Below are positions 1-11,621 of a stretch of DNA of 64,000 nucleotides, piece by piece. How positions within the stretch are numbered: position 1 is the stretch's first letter; each line of letters opens with the position of its first letter. Under the pieces are notes generated by a model. That model searched no databases. It was not told the origin of the DNA and saw nothing but the letters and a program-made list of their open reading frames with translations. Position numbers and translations under genes: made by a program. Origin of the DNA: Anastatus disparis (taxonomy: Eukaryota; Arthropoda; Insecta; Hymenoptera; Eupelmidae); NCBI GenBank assembly GCA_017163975.1, contig JAFFSR010000004.1, forward strand, positions 5,146,001 through 5,210,000, written 5' to 3'.

Positions 1-905
1 TTTTGCATCTTACACACGTCCAATCTCGAATTTTCAAGTGTACTGCGCGTTCGTGACGATTTAGATCTCCTTTAAGACTAAAAGATTGGTCGCATTTTGT
101 ACACATCCAGTCTCGGATCTTCAGATGTACAGCATCTTCATGATTTTTTAAATTACCTTTACTGAAAAAAGATTTTTCGCACTTTGTGCACTTCCAGTCT
201 CGAATATTCTGATGCACTGTGCGTTCATGTTGTTTCAAATACCCTTTACGACCGAATCCTTTCTTACATACATGGCAAACATACTTTTTGATTTTTGCGT
301 GCACCTCCCTACGATGACGTTTCATTTTTTGATGCGTCAAAAAGCCTTTGTGACAAACATCGCAATAACTTTTCATAGATTCAGTTGAATGTTCATCAAA
401 ACCATAATTTTCAAAATCTGCCAATTTACCGTAGCTTTCATCTTTAACAGAGATTAAACTAGTTTCAAAATCAGCTATTGAACCTGATGTGTTATGACAT
501 TCAGTTTTAACATCTATTAATTCCTGTTTAACAATTGGCGTTGACAGTTTATTTAAGTTTACTCCACTTGGACATTTTAGATTGGATCTGTAATTTAGCA
601 ATAATTTATTATTAAAAGAATTTTGGTTTCCGATTTTATTTGTTAAATTTGTAAAATATGATTAGAATTTAAACAATTAATGTTGAGTAAAATTAACGTA
701 CGATTCTGAAAAGAAATTTGAAAATATTTCATTTTTATTGTCATTTAAGGATTGGATTTCAGCTGATTCAAATTTTATATTTTTCAAATAATCAGTTTGA
801 TTATTTGCTGATACGTGTGAGTTGATCAAATTGTAATAACCATCGTCAGTATCAGGAATTTCTTCTTTTATTTTCATCACATCAATAAAGTCGTCTGAAG
901 GAAGC
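1..905 (-). CDS. ZNF-A: C2H2 zinc-finger protein, 3' end beyond window
   Basis: This is a probable nuclear DNA-binding protein and the first of four tandem paralogs. Coding exon 3 covers 1-587 and exon 2 covers 702-905, separated by a 114-bp intron with donor GTACGT (696-701 as its complement) and acceptor CAG (588-590). Exon 2 encodes an acidic stretch containing KIKEEIPDTDD. Exon 3 continues with KQELIDVKTE and then four complete fingers of the form C-x2-C-x12-H-x4-H, linked by LKIRDW or similar. A fifth finger is cut by the window edge after its two cysteines. No stop or frameshift is visible. The start is probably an ATG split across intron 1 (AT at 1101-1102, G at 905). An ATG inside exon 2 is the alternative. 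The protein has no recognisable ZAD or KRAB domain. Targets are unknown. Confidence 0.75.
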
Positions 906-1100
906 CTGTGTGAATAAAAAATTCTATTTATAAATAAAAATGTCAATCAAAATAGTGTTACTCCATATTCAGAAAAATATTAATTATTTTGAAAATTTGT
1001 TTTAAAATCACAATTTTTAATAAGTTTGATATTTATATTGCCATTTCACCGTTTACATATTAATGCTGTAATAATATTTGATAAAAAGTGTAATACTTAC

Positions 1101-1470
1101 ATCGTAAGAACTTGGTCTTTGTTTCAATTCCGTCTATCGTGATACTCCCGAATGATAGAAGATACTTCATCAAAGTCGGTAAAACAAACAATGAATTGTT
1201 AAATTAAAATTTTTTTCTAACAAATGAAATATATATGAAAGTTTAAATTATTTATTCAATGCGGGAGACAACAATGCGTAACTAATATTATATCAAAACA
1301 CACACCTTTATTCGTAAATGAATAGATATGCTTATCCTAATGTTGTTATGATATTCTATAGAAAGTATTATACTTACAGTGTAAGATCTTTGTCTTTGTT
1401 TCAATTTTGTGTATCGCGATGCCTTCGAGTGAACACAGATACTTTATTCAATTCAATAAAAGAAACGGTG
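1101..1470 (-). promoter_or_regulatory. Duplicated 5' exons of ZNF-A
   Basis: Two similar blocks each end in a good splice donor on the minus strand: exon 1 at 1101 (donor GTAAGTAT, 1093-1100) and a second block at 1378 (donor GTAAGT, 1372-1377). Both contain the same core, a run like GAAACAAAGACCAAG just before the donor. The proximal exon ends in AT and the distal one in CT, so only the proximal one would make ATG when joined to exon 2. Upper exon limits and transcription starts cannot be set from sequence. The proximal block has an out-of-frame upstream ATG. Confidence 0.45.
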
Positions 1471-2009
1471 AATTGTTGCAATTCAATTTTTTCTTTAACA
1501 AACGAAATTACGAGTAAAAGTTTAAATAATTTATTTGATACTGCAGAAAACAATGCATAACTAATATTATTACAGAACTCACACTTCAATACTTAATAGA
1601 TGAGCGTCGCGTAAATTATGCCTATTATGTCGCCTGATAGAAGAAGATAGTCAATATACGATAAATTCAGACGTTTTCGTTTATTTACAATTAGATGTAA
1701 TATCCGCGCTATATTTGAAATTTTTCCGCTAAATTATTCATGATTTCTGGCGTTAATTTTCTTAATTAAAATTTAGAGAGTTTAATGAAATTGTTTTTTA
1801 TTTAGTAAGATATTGTAAAATGAATAAATTTGATACAAAATCAATGATTTTAGTTACAGATTGTAGACAAATTTTTTAATTATGAAAAAATCTTGATAAA
1901 GTTTTTGGATTTCAAAGGATAGTGTTAATCATTTTAAAATTAATTAATTTAAGATAATTTTCTACAAATTTTGAATTTGCTTTCGATAATTTTTTTAATA
2001 ATGATCTCT
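1470..2009. other. Upstream flank of ZNF-A, no gene seen
   Basis: AT-rich sequence that aligns by eye with 13200-13812 upstream of ZNF-D. It is part of the ancient ZNF repeat unit. No ORF of coding character was found. Confidence 0.5.
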
Positions 2010-3152
2010 CCCTGGTAGAAAATTAAGGATAAGATATGCTCAGATAACTAACTGTTGGCTATATCTCGTCGCTACGCAGTCGCAATAAGCGACCGATAAA
2101 TACACGATAATATATTAAAGACTACAGAGTTGATATAAAATATAATCACTAAAATAATTAAAATTTTTTTCTTCTGATTTGAAATAAATTATAAATATTA
2201 TAATATTCATTATTACAATTCATATGAGTAAATAATTTTCAATTAAAATCGTTTATAGAAAGCGAATCTGTATATATACATGCTGCCTACGATGGCGCCC
2301 GTTTGTACAATCGTACAATATATCCTGTAGTTGCGAATACTGAATGTTAGCTGCGCGCGCATCACTCGACGCTTCGTCGTCTATAAGCATCTATCTTCAT
2401 CACTGTATGTGCAGGTTAGATTGACTTAACTTAGCTTTAAAATTATTAAAGATACATATACTGTTATTGTAATAGCGTTAACATTTTCTGTTCTTTATTC
2501 TCTAACTTAAATTTATTTGCGAACATACACAGTATGATTATCAATAAAATATCCATGTAAAATCAGTGAGTGCGAAGTGCGAGTGAGCGAGTGCATATGG
2601 AAACTTAGTGTGAGAGAATACACTGTTAAAAAAGAATAGGGAGAAATCACTTCGTTGGTCGACGATTTCAATGCGACCATGCACCGTCGATGTTATTTAA
2701 CATCGTTGAAGCGCGAAATCTAACTGATTTAATCTAAAAATCATGTGTTCAGTTTATGTGAAATCACTCAAAGCACGTTAAAATGTCGCCGTTGAACGAA
2801 GTTAAATAACCTCGACGGTGCATGGTCGCATTGAAATCGTCGACCAACGACGTGATTCCTCACTACTTTTTTACAGTGTATGACTGTCCGTTTAGGAACT
2901 GTAAAGGAAACAAGGAGTGAACAGTCTTTCTCTTTCTCACTAACTGTGTTCCCATATGCGTGCTCACTCGCACTTTGTAATATGTTGTTTATGAATATAG
3001 TATAATTCAACATTAACCATATTCTCCCGATACCATCGCGATAATTCGTTAAGAGTAATGAAGGTTTATCGCGATATCTAAAAGCATATGATCGCGACTG
3101 CCCATAAAATACGGGATGATATACTGAAAATATGCTCAACTTTCTACCAGGG
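2010..3152. mobile_element. 1143-bp foldback DNA transposon, CCCTGGTAG family
   Basis: The element begins CCCTGGTAGAAAATT and ends in the near-perfect inverse (AACTTTCTACCAGGG). It is flanked by a 2-bp duplication CT (2008-2009 and 3153-3154). Long internal inverted arms at about 2560-2720 and 2780-2985 carry matching tracts, for example GGTCGACGATTTCAATGCGA at 2659 and its complement near 2830. No transposase ORF is visible, so it is non-autonomous. The paralogous site beside ZNF-D (13811-13812) lacks the insertion and has a single CT, which proves mobility. Two other family members lie at 9947-10472 and 63336-63507. The superfamily is not established: CCC...GGG ends recall piggyBac, but the target duplications are not TTAA. 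Confidence 0.85.
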
Positions 3153-3154
3153 CT

Positions 3155-3575
3155 TTGTCATCAATAATAAAAATATGGTTAAATGAGTCCGATTAATATT
3201 ATTGCTTATATTTTTTAGCCTTAACTGAAAAACTTGATTATTTATTCGAAAAATGAGTTCTAATTGAGATGAATAAAGTAGTTCTGCTATTTAATAATGT
3301 TAAGTTTTATAATAGAAAGACCCTGGGAAGAGTTTATTAATAACACTGTTTTGCAAATCATTTTTTTCATTTCTTACCTGAAAGTGTCAGAGTTTCAAGT
3401 CGTCGATTTTGCTAAAATTTTGGCAGATGATTTTGAATACAGAAATATAAAGGAAGTGAAAATTTTATACATTAACGCACAATATTTATCTAGTTACAGA
3501 AAATCAAAGAAACTCACTAAAAATTATTAGATTTTCATAAGCTTATAGCTTCTTAGCATTGATAGTTAGAAGTTT
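3155..3575. repeat. ZNF-flank repeat, related to the foldback at 16.0-16.7 kb
   Basis: This block is nearly the same as 13812-14235 behind ZNF-D. From about 3375 onward it also resembles the arms of the inverted repeat at 16010-16675, sharing the ordered landmarks GATTTTGCT, TTACAG and CTAGATTTTC-type tracts. A 77-codon ORF from 3297 lies inside it. Because the block is repeated and also occurs as a palindrome arm, the ORF is not regarded as a gene. Confidence 0.6.
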
Positions 3576-3576
3576 A

Positions 3577-3696
3577 ATAGTATTTTTCGATAAAAGTGTC
3601 CTATGAGTCATTTTCTGGCACGGCGAGGTTACGCCGCTTACGCCGTGCCGGGAAATGACACATAGGACACGCGTATCGAACACTATTTTCTAGTAC
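3577..3696. repeat. GC-rich near-perfect hairpin
   Basis: A stem of about 30 bp (GTGTCCTATGAGTCATTTTC at 3596 and its inverse ending GGACAC at 3670) closes on a short GC-rich loop containing ACGCCGCTTACGCCGTGCC-type sequence. A weaker outer stem extends it (AGTATTTTTCGA against TCGAACACTATTTT). It resembles a miniature inverted-repeat element, but no clear target duplication was found. Confidence 0.6.
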
Positions 3697-4270
3697 GTGT
3701 GTGGTGAATCCGCCACACGAAATCTATACCCTTAAAAAGCAATACTAAACAAAAGCTACGCACTCCACGAATGATAATTCAAATAAAAAAACGAAATCTA
3801 TGCATCAGTAAAAACTAGGCATTCCCCAAATGATAAATCGAAAAAAAAAGAAACCAAAACAATTTCAAAAATATACTTATAACGTGAAATTGTATTAAAT
3901 AATTATTAATACAATATACACAAACTGAAAAACTTGCCAGTTATTTATATATATATATATATCATCATATACAAATCATTTGTATTTTCGGTAAACTCTT
4001 AGATTTATCATTCATGATTTTTAAAGTATATTGAAATCGAGGCGCGGCGCGCGCCTTTGAATTTTGTTCAGAGCTGGCCCGCAGATGGCGCGTGAGCAAA
4101 TCAGAAAGAAAATTTATGGCCGCGCGCTGTCGTCAGCTGGTATATCCAGACACGTGACATTTTTTTAGATTTATTATTAATTAGCGTGGCGAATTTTCGG
4201 CCAGCTATGAAGAAAAGTAGTATTATCCATCCAGACATAAATTAGATCAACCTGCCGTGCGTAGAAAGAT
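3697..4270. other. Non-coding, includes GC-rich island at 4038-4160
   Basis: No gene was seen. The sequence is AT-rich except for a short GC-rich patch (GGCGCGGCGCGCGCC near 4041, then CGCAGATGGCGCGTGAGC) that stands out from its surroundings. An imported repeat fragment replaced the 3' end of ZNF-B here. Confidence 0.4.
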
Positions 4271-5033
4271 CTAATTTCTGCCCTCATAGATAAATATACT
4301 ATTTGTGGTGTAAGATTTTCCGCATTGGGTACACTTCCAGTCTCGAATCTTCATATGTACTGTGATTTCATGCCGTTTCAAATTCTGTTTACGAACAAAT
4401 CCTTTCTCACGTATATGGCAAATATGTTTTTTAATTGTTGCATGTACCTCCCTACGATAACGTTTCATCATTTGTTGCGTCAAAAAGGCTTTTTTTAAAT
4501 ATTGCAATAAATTTTTCCAAATTCACTTGTTTTAATGTCCATTAAAACTATAATCTGGAAAATCTGCTAGGTTACCGTAGCTTTCATCTTTAACAGAAAT
4601 TAAACTAGTTTCAAGAGTAGGTGTTAAACCTGATATCCTATGAATCTCAGTTTTAATATCCATTGATTCCTGTTTAATGATTGGCGTTAAAGATTCATTT
4701 GAGTTTATTTCTCTGTAATTTAACAATAATTTGTCATTAAAAGGATTTATATTTTTAATTTTAATTGTTATATTTGTAAAATATAACTATTATTTAAATA
4801 ATTAATACTAAATCAAATTCACGTACGTTTCTGAAATAGAAGCTTTTAAAAATATTTCATTGCCACCGTTAATTATAGAATGCATACTAGCTGATTCCAA
4901 TTTTATATTCATTAAATAATCAGTTTGCTGATTTACTGATATTGAAGAGTTGATCAAATTATCACAGCCATTGTCAGTATCAGGAATTTCTTTTTTTATA
5001 TTCATTGAACTAATCAAATGGTCAGATGAAAGC
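4271..5033 (-). pseudogene. ZNF-B: decayed C2H2 zinc-finger paralog
   Basis: The second array copy keeps exon 2 (4827-5033) and the start of exon 3 (up to 4712), with the same GTACGT donor and split-ATG arrangement as its sisters. A stop codon (4532-4534) is reached after ADFPDYSFNGH. The first finger has lost its cysteines. The second has lost one (CHIREKG where sisters have CHICEKG). The third is broken after SYTT. All further fingers are missing, replaced by unrelated DNA below 4290. A non-functional remnant is the simplest reading. Confidence 0.8.
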
Positions 5034-5217
5034 CTCTGAAGATTAATAATCTTAGAACAAAATAATGATTATTAATGAACTTGATAAAGCTTAGTATTAA
5101 AAAGATATTAATTATTTTTAAAAAAGGTTCTGAAATCTTAATTTTTGATAATCTTATTACTTTTATTCTCATTTTACTGTTTATATTAACTTTTTAATGA
5201 TATTTGATAGAAAATTT

Positions 5218-5340
5218 TATACTTACATGGTGAAAACTTAATCTTTGTTTGAGGTCGTTCATTGTGATACTTTCGTATAAATCAATATATACTTTATCCA
5301 AGTCAATAAAACAATAAATTGTTAAAATTAAAAATTTTTT
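5218..5340 (-). promoter_or_regulatory. 5' exon of ZNF-B
   Basis: The donor GTAAGT (complement, near 5222-5227) follows an exon ending in ACCAT. The exon is homologous to exon 1 of the other array copies. Only one such exon is seen here, unlike ZNF-A and ZNF-D. Confidence 0.4.
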
Positions 5341-6923
5341 TGAATGTACAAAATTCTGTATAAAAGTGTAAATAATTTATCTAATGCCGAAGAAAACAAT
5401 GAACACACGATGAGAATCACACTTTAATATATGAGCAAATAGATATGTGTTGAGTAAATTATGCCTGCTATTGCGCGTGGTAAAAAGAGGTAGACAATAT
5501 GTGATAAATTCAGACTTTTTCTTTTATTTACAATTAGACGTTATAATCGTAATAATATTTAAAATTTTCAACTCCCAAATTCTTCATTAAACGTACCACA
5601 AAAAAGCCACCTTCCTGTGGTAAAACGTTCGATACTTACACAATTACTTTTAAATGATTCATATCCGTCTTTAAACTTTTTAAAGTATTTTTATTAGAAT
5701 TTCGAAAAATATCCATATTTTTTGGCATGCTGATTTTCATTATTAGCGTGTAAACTTTAGTTCGCAAAGAAAAATTATTTTTGAGTTTATGAAATACTTT
5801 TAAATGAATAGATCTAATACAGAATAAATAGTTTTCATTACTGATTGCAGACGTACATTTCCATATTGTGCAATCAAGTAATTTTCAGAAATTGCAAACA
5901 ATTACAATAAGTTTTTAAAATTATTCAGTGCATTTTTCAAAGAATAATACATTCCTTGCTTTAAATAATTTTATGGGAAAAATTTTCCGCTGTAATCTTA
6001 GTGGAATGAGACCTTGTTAAGAAATTTTAGATAAGTATCATGTCAATCATAAGAGTATTTTCTTTGTCATTTTATTATACAAATAAATTAGATACTTTGT
6101 GAGTACTATCTTTTCTAGGTCCTTAAGTTTTCAGGTAATAAGCAATATTTGCTGGCAATTCGGCTGCAAATGCTCTGATTTATGTTTAAATTAAAATTTA
6201 AGGTAAGTCTACATTCAAAACTTTCATTCTTTATAAATTTGAAAATAAGTAATTATGAAACTAACGGAAAAAGATTAAATTTCTTAAAATTTGCTCGAAC
6301 TTTCAAGTATTATTTTTTTTTCAATTGGAAATTATCACATAGTGATCATTTCGGAGCATAGAAATACAGAAACTACCAGCTTCTGCAAATTTTTCCTACA
6401 GATTATATACCTTTGGTATATAATCACTTTTATATTCAAAATATATACAAACTGTTGGTTATAGGTTATATTCAAACTATATATAAATTGTATAGATTGT
6501 TTCCACTTAGGCTGATCAGTTTTGAATTCTTGGACCATTATTATTGCTGTTTAAATTCTAAAGATTCCAAATCCTACTAGAATCTAGAAATTCTAGGAAT
6601 TTTTTATTGCAATAAGTAGAAAATTTGATATTTTATTAATTTATTAAATTATTATTCCAATATATTCTAACAGATCTTGGACATAAATCACTAAAAAATG
6701 AACTGATAATTAAATAATAAATAACTGAATACACTTATACAATGTCAAAGAATAAATATATGTATGTATACAGCATAAAATTACATGTGCTTATTAAATA
6801 ATACCAGAAGAATAAAATTAAGATACTTTAAATGTTCAATATAGTATCGATTTACTAGACTAAGATACTTTTGTTATTTATTGTTAAAAAATTTTTTGAA
6901 AGAATCCACAAAAAAAGTAGAGA
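5340..6923. other. Intergenic, AT-rich
   Basis: Spacer between ZNF-B and ZNF-C. Short ORFs occur but lack coding character, start context and splice support. I see no gene here. Confidence 0.4.
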
Positions 6924-6927
6924 TTAA

Positions 6928-7566
6928 GGTGGCTCAAGCGATTTTTTCTAAAAAAGTGAAACTATCCAAAATTTGTATTAAAATATTCTTTATATCGTAA
7001 TATTTCGATATTTGTTTTGAAAAATAGAGGTCGACGAACTATTTTTAAAGAAAAAGATGTTTTAATAATTGTAATTAATACATGTGCTCTTATGGGACTG
7101 AATCATAAATTAGGTTTTACGCTAATATAAAAAAGTACAAGTTAAAATAAAAATTATACACTTATAGTTTGTTTCACGGAGATCATTTTTCAAGAAGAAA
7201 AAAAGGACTTGACGAAGAAATACAAGAGAAAATAAATCTAAAAGAATGCGAAATAGAATTTGCTACACATAATGGCAGCTTCTGCGCATGCGCGTCAGAT
7301 ACAGACGCCATACGTAAAGCTAACGTGCGTTCAGAGTGCTCGAAACCAACAAAACAGCAGGGACGTACCATAGTAAAACTTGTAATGAGAAACAAAACAA
7401 AAAATTTTTTTTCTTTTTTATTACTTTTGATTACTTAAAATTGTTTTCTTATCATAAGAAATAATCAATAATACTATTTAATTAGTTATAATAGCTCTAT
7501 CAATAAAAACATTTTGATGTCGCAGACAAGGCCCCGCTTGATACGGCACCAAGCGCTTGAGCCACC
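6928..7566. mobile_element. 639-bp TTAA-flanked MITE-like element
   Basis: Perfect 13-bp terminal inverted repeats, GGTGGCTCAAGCG and CGCTTGAGCCACC, are flanked by TTAA on both sides (6924-6927 and 7567-7570). TTAA targeting is typical of piggyBac and Kolobok transposons; which one cannot be told from the ends alone. The interior holds an 89-codon open frame from 7169 and a GC-richer patch, but no recognisable transposase, so the copy is non-autonomous. Confidence 0.85.
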
Positions 7567-7570
7567 TTAA

Positions 7571-7911
7571 GTAACTTTTGTTACAGTCAATAAAATCTTT
7601 TGGATATAAACTATAATACACGTAGTTCCAATTAATAATTTATTATTGCTATATGTATCCTTTTAAAGCAATAACTAATTAAATTGATGACAACTATGGT
7701 TTACAAAAATTGAATTGTACAAATTGGGAAATTTTTCAAAAGCGTTTTTGTAATTATCAGGCTTATTGTTTAAATTTTTCTTTTCATTGTCAGTTAAATT
7801 AAATTTCTTTTTGATTGGCCATAGTATATAGAATTTTTTCTCACTTCGAACATCCAAATGTAATATCTTAAGTAAATTTACGATTCATAGGAAAATTTTT
7901 AACTTCCTATC
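7571..7911. other. 3' flank of ZNF-C
   Basis: AT-rich, alignable with 11345-11620 downstream of ZNF-D (shared run near CAGTCAATAAAA). It probably holds the 3' untranslated region. No separate gene was seen. Confidence 0.4.
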
Positions 7912-9053
7912 TCATATTTTCAAGTGAGCTATTTGTTCATGTTGTTTTAAATTTTGTTTAAATCCAAAAGATTTGTTACAAAAAGTACATTTCCAATCTT
8001 TGACTTCCAAGTGGACTACGCGTTCATGATTCTTTAAATAACCTTTATAGGTGAAAGATTCGTCGCATTTTTCACATTTCCAATCCCGGATTTTCAAATG
8101 TACTGCACGTTCATGCTTTTTTAAATAATCTTTGGTGGTGTAAGATTTTTCACATTGTGTACACTTCCATTCTCGAATTTTCAAATGTACTCTACGTTCG
8201 TGAAGTTTTAAATTTTGTTTGGTGATGAATGATTTTTGGCATAAAGTACACTTCCAATCCGACATTTTCAAATGTACTGTACGTTCGTGCTGTTGCAATA
8301 TTATTTTGGTGGTGTAAGATTTTCCGCATTGGGTACACTTCCAGTCTCGAATCTTCATATGTACTGTGATTTCATGCCGTTTCAAATTCTGTTTACGAAC
8401 AAATCCTTTCTCACATATATGGCAAATATGTTTTTTAATTGTTGCATGCACCTCGCTACGATGACGTTTCATCTTTTGTTCCGTCAAAAAGCCTTTTTCA
8501 CAAATATTACAATAACTTATCTTGGATTCACTTAAATGCTCATTAAAACTATAATTTTCAAAATCTGCCAATTAACCGTAACTTTCATCTTTAAGAGAAA
8601 TTAAACTAGTTTCAAGATCTGGTTTTATAGTAGTTGAATCAGATTCGCTATAAATTTCATTTTTAATATCTATTGATTCCTGTTTAATAATTAGTCTTGA
8701 GCTCTGATTAGAGTTTATTTCATTTGAGTATTTTATATTAGATCTGTAATTAAGTAAACATTTGTCATTAAAAGAATTTTTATTTTTAATTCCTGTAAAA
8801 TGTAGCCATAATTTTAAAAAATTAACACCAAATAAAATTTACGTACATTTCTGTAGTGGAAGGTTTTGAAAACATTTCATTGCCACTATAATTTAAGGAT
8901 TGGATACTGGCTGATTTGATCTTTATATTCTTTAAATGATCAGTTTGATGATTAATTAATATTGAGGAGTTGCTCAAATCATCACATATATAGTCAGTAT
9001 CAGGAATTTCTTTTTTTATGTTGATTAAACTACTGAAATTTTCTGATGGAAGC
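7912..9053 (-). pseudogene. ZNF-C: seven-finger paralog with an in-frame stop
   Basis: Exon 3 is 7912-8743 and exon 2 is 8847-9053, with donor GTACGT (8841-8846) and acceptor TAG (9054-9056). Exon 2 is open and reads NIKKEIPDTD where sister copies have MKIKQEIPDTD; the internal ATG is lost, leaving the split ATG as the only likely start. In exon 3, sisters read SYGKLADF but this copy has TAA in place of the lysine codon (8573-8575). Beyond it the frame stays open for 219 codons with seven well-formed C2H2 fingers, including the linkers HLKIRDWKC. Loss of the N-terminal half by nonsense mutation is the simplest reading. Readthrough, an assembly base error, or a downstream start at an internal ATG could rescue finger production. 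The fingers themselves look little eroded, so the stop is probably young. Confidence 0.7.
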
Positions 9054-9217
9054 CTATAAAGATTAGAAAATAATGATGTTAATCAACGTAATAATGTTTA
9101 TTAAAGAAATATTAATTATCCTAAAAATTATTAATTTTTGATAAGTTTATTACTTTTATTCTCATTTCACTGTTTATATTAATGCTGTAATGATATTTAA
9201 TGAAAAGATTTACTTAC

Positions 9218-9300
9218 ATTGTAGGAACTTGGTCTTTGTTTCAATTTCTTTTATTGGGATGTGTTTACCTTCAAATGAATAAAAATACTTGATACAGAAT
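9218..9300 (-). promoter_or_regulatory. 5' exon of ZNF-C
   Basis: The exon ends ...CAAT before donor GTAAGTA (complement 9212-9217). It supplies the AT of the split start codon. The upper boundary is not determinable. Confidence 0.4.
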
Positions 9301-9946
9301 TCAATGTAACCAAAAATGAAATTTAAAAATAAAAATATCTTTTGAATGAAAGAAACGATGTAAAAAAGTGTAAATAATTTACTTAATATAGGAAACAGCG
9401 ATGCGTAATTAATATGTCAACGAAACTTACGCATTCAACACATAAATAAATAGATGTGCTTTGGGTAAATGGGTCTGTTATTCTCGCGTAGCAGAGAAAG
9501 GTAGACAATATACGATAACTTGAAAAGTCTCCTTTTATTTACAATTATATGTTACATTCACGCTATATTGAAAATTTTCTACTGCTATATTTTGGATTTG
9601 AAGTTATGTAAAGTTACACCAAAAAATTATCACAATGAATTATGAAAATCATACTATTTGTGTACAGGATGTCCAAAAAGCATCATAACGCTTTGTTTCC
9701 TTAGAACCGAGACCACGAATAAAAAAATGACAAATACAAAAGTAATCATGAATATTCTAGTACATTTCACAAAAATTTTGTTCTATTAGACGTGTATTGT
9801 TATATATTATGTTGTAATGGAGTAGTTTTACATGTTTATTTTTTTAACAATTATTTTAATCTGTAAAAACAGTGAAAAAAACTGATTGTATTATTACGGT
9901 AAAATTTATGTTCTGCTTGTGTTTACTGTTATGTATTTATAAAATT
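9300..9946. other. Intergenic, AT-rich
   Basis: Upstream flank of ZNF-C. No coding feature was seen. Confidence 0.35.
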
Positions 9947-10472
9947 CCCTGGTAGAAAATTGAACATTAATCTGCCCAGAATACCTTAAATTTTCTGCTC
10001 AGTGGGCAGATTCTGTTGATATATTCTGCCCAGAAACCCTACGTACTGGCGACATTTTCTGGGCAGAATCTGCTGAAATCATGTTATAAGTCAAATAAAA
10101 TTGATTCGAGGTTATTTTTTCCTATTTCGCTACGTAGGAGAAAGAGAGAAAGAAAATCATGCACACTCATTTGTTTGTTCGAGATATAATAGCTATTATT
10201 TTTTTCTTTAACCATGAAAGCTTAATATATTGCGCTTGATATTATATTTGAAGGTTTTTTTTTGGTTTATAAAATTAATTCGGTGACATTTAAAAAAAAT
10301 TATTTTTAAATTAAGTATTTCTGATCGGTCTCAATAATTATCATTAATTGATTTAAAACATTAAAGTTTGTTTACTTAAGGTTATAAATCGATTGATGAC
10401 AATCGTTCAACATAATTTTCTGGGCAGAAGTTAGTCAAGTGAGCAGAAATTATGTTTAATTTTCTACCAGGG
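9947..10472. mobile_element. 526-bp member of the CCCTGGTAG foldback family
   Basis: It starts CCCTGGTAGAAAATTGAACAT and ends with the inverse TTAATTTTCTACCAGGG. A TT dinucleotide lies on both sides (9945-9946, 10473-10474). Internal copies of CTGCCCAGAA and its complement TTCTGGGCAG alternate in both orientations. No ORF; non-autonomous. Confidence 0.8.
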
Positions 10473-11621
10473 TTATCAAATCATAAAGAAAGACACATTC
10501 GTACTTTTAATCTTATAAAGTATTATTTTTTAATTCAAAAGTTTTTGAAAATCGTATCAAAAGATTTTTTCAGAAAGATAATAATTATTTAATAGTTTTG
10601 GACATGGGATTACCACAATTAGTATTAAATTAATAAAAAAAAGTTTATGTCTAAGTTTATGGGATACTCTAAATTTAATAAATTCTGTAAAAAAGGAATG
10701 TTTTTAATTACAGGTTTCAAACGTAATCTACATTGATAAAAGTTATTTTTAGAATGCTTGATAACATATTTTCAATTTAAGGGAAAGTATTAATCATTTG
10801 AAGACTAAAATTATGTTAGTTTAAATTATTACTAACTTATTGAATAACTATTTCTTGGATAGCTATAATTTTGAAAATTCCAGTGCAAATACATCTTAGA
10901 AATTTTAAGGATTTTTAATCGCAATAAGTAGAAAATTCAATTCTTATTAATTTAATAAATCATTATTTCAATACATACAAACATATCATCTACATAATGG
11001 ACTAATAATAATAATAACGTAATAAATGATTGAATGCAATCAATGTCAAAAAATATGTAGACATAATAAGCATAAAGCTACATTTAATAAAAGGGGAATA
11101 AAATTAAGATGGTTTAAATATTCATAATAATATTGCTCTACTACACTAAGATAATTTTTTTGTTTATTCCCTGGTACAAATTTTCACTACTTTTTCATTA
11201 ACTGTTTTGTTGAACGACGACCACTTTTTAAAAACACAGTTATAAACTATAGAGTCAGCTAATCAGTAACGCGAACACAATTTTTAAATAGCCATTTTTT
11301 TATTAAGCTTATCAATAAATTTATTGGAATAAAGTCGATGTCAAAGAGTCACAGTCAATAAAAGCTTTTGGATGAAAACTATTGTGTACGCTGTTTTAAC
11401 AAATAATTCAATATTGTAATATGTATCATTTCAATGCCACAATCGGTGTACAAAAATTGAGTTACAAAGACTAGAAAATTTCTCAAAAGCGTTCGCGTAA
11501 TTACCCGACTTATTTTTCAAATTTTTTTTTTACATTTCCAATTTTGAGGATCTAAAAGTAATATTATATAATATTAACACGTACATAAAATTATTCAGAG
11601 AAAAATTATTAACTTTCTCCC
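10473..11621. other. Intergenic, with a solo end of the CCCTGGTAG family at 11168
   Basis: AT-rich spacer. CCCTGGTACAAATTTTC at 11168 looks like an isolated terminus of the same foldback family without a partner end. The part next to 11621 probably contains the 3' untranslated region of ZNF-D. No further gene was seen. Confidence 0.4.

Noticed and set aside
3297..3530. 77-codon ORF resembling a conserved protein between ZNF copies
   Set aside because: The same sequence occurs as foldback arms at 16 kb and beside ZNF-D with different stops; it is a repeat.
6335..6538. 67-codon minus ORF between ZNF-B and ZNF-C
   Set aside because: AT-rich chance frame with no ATG context, splice support or paralog in the other array units.
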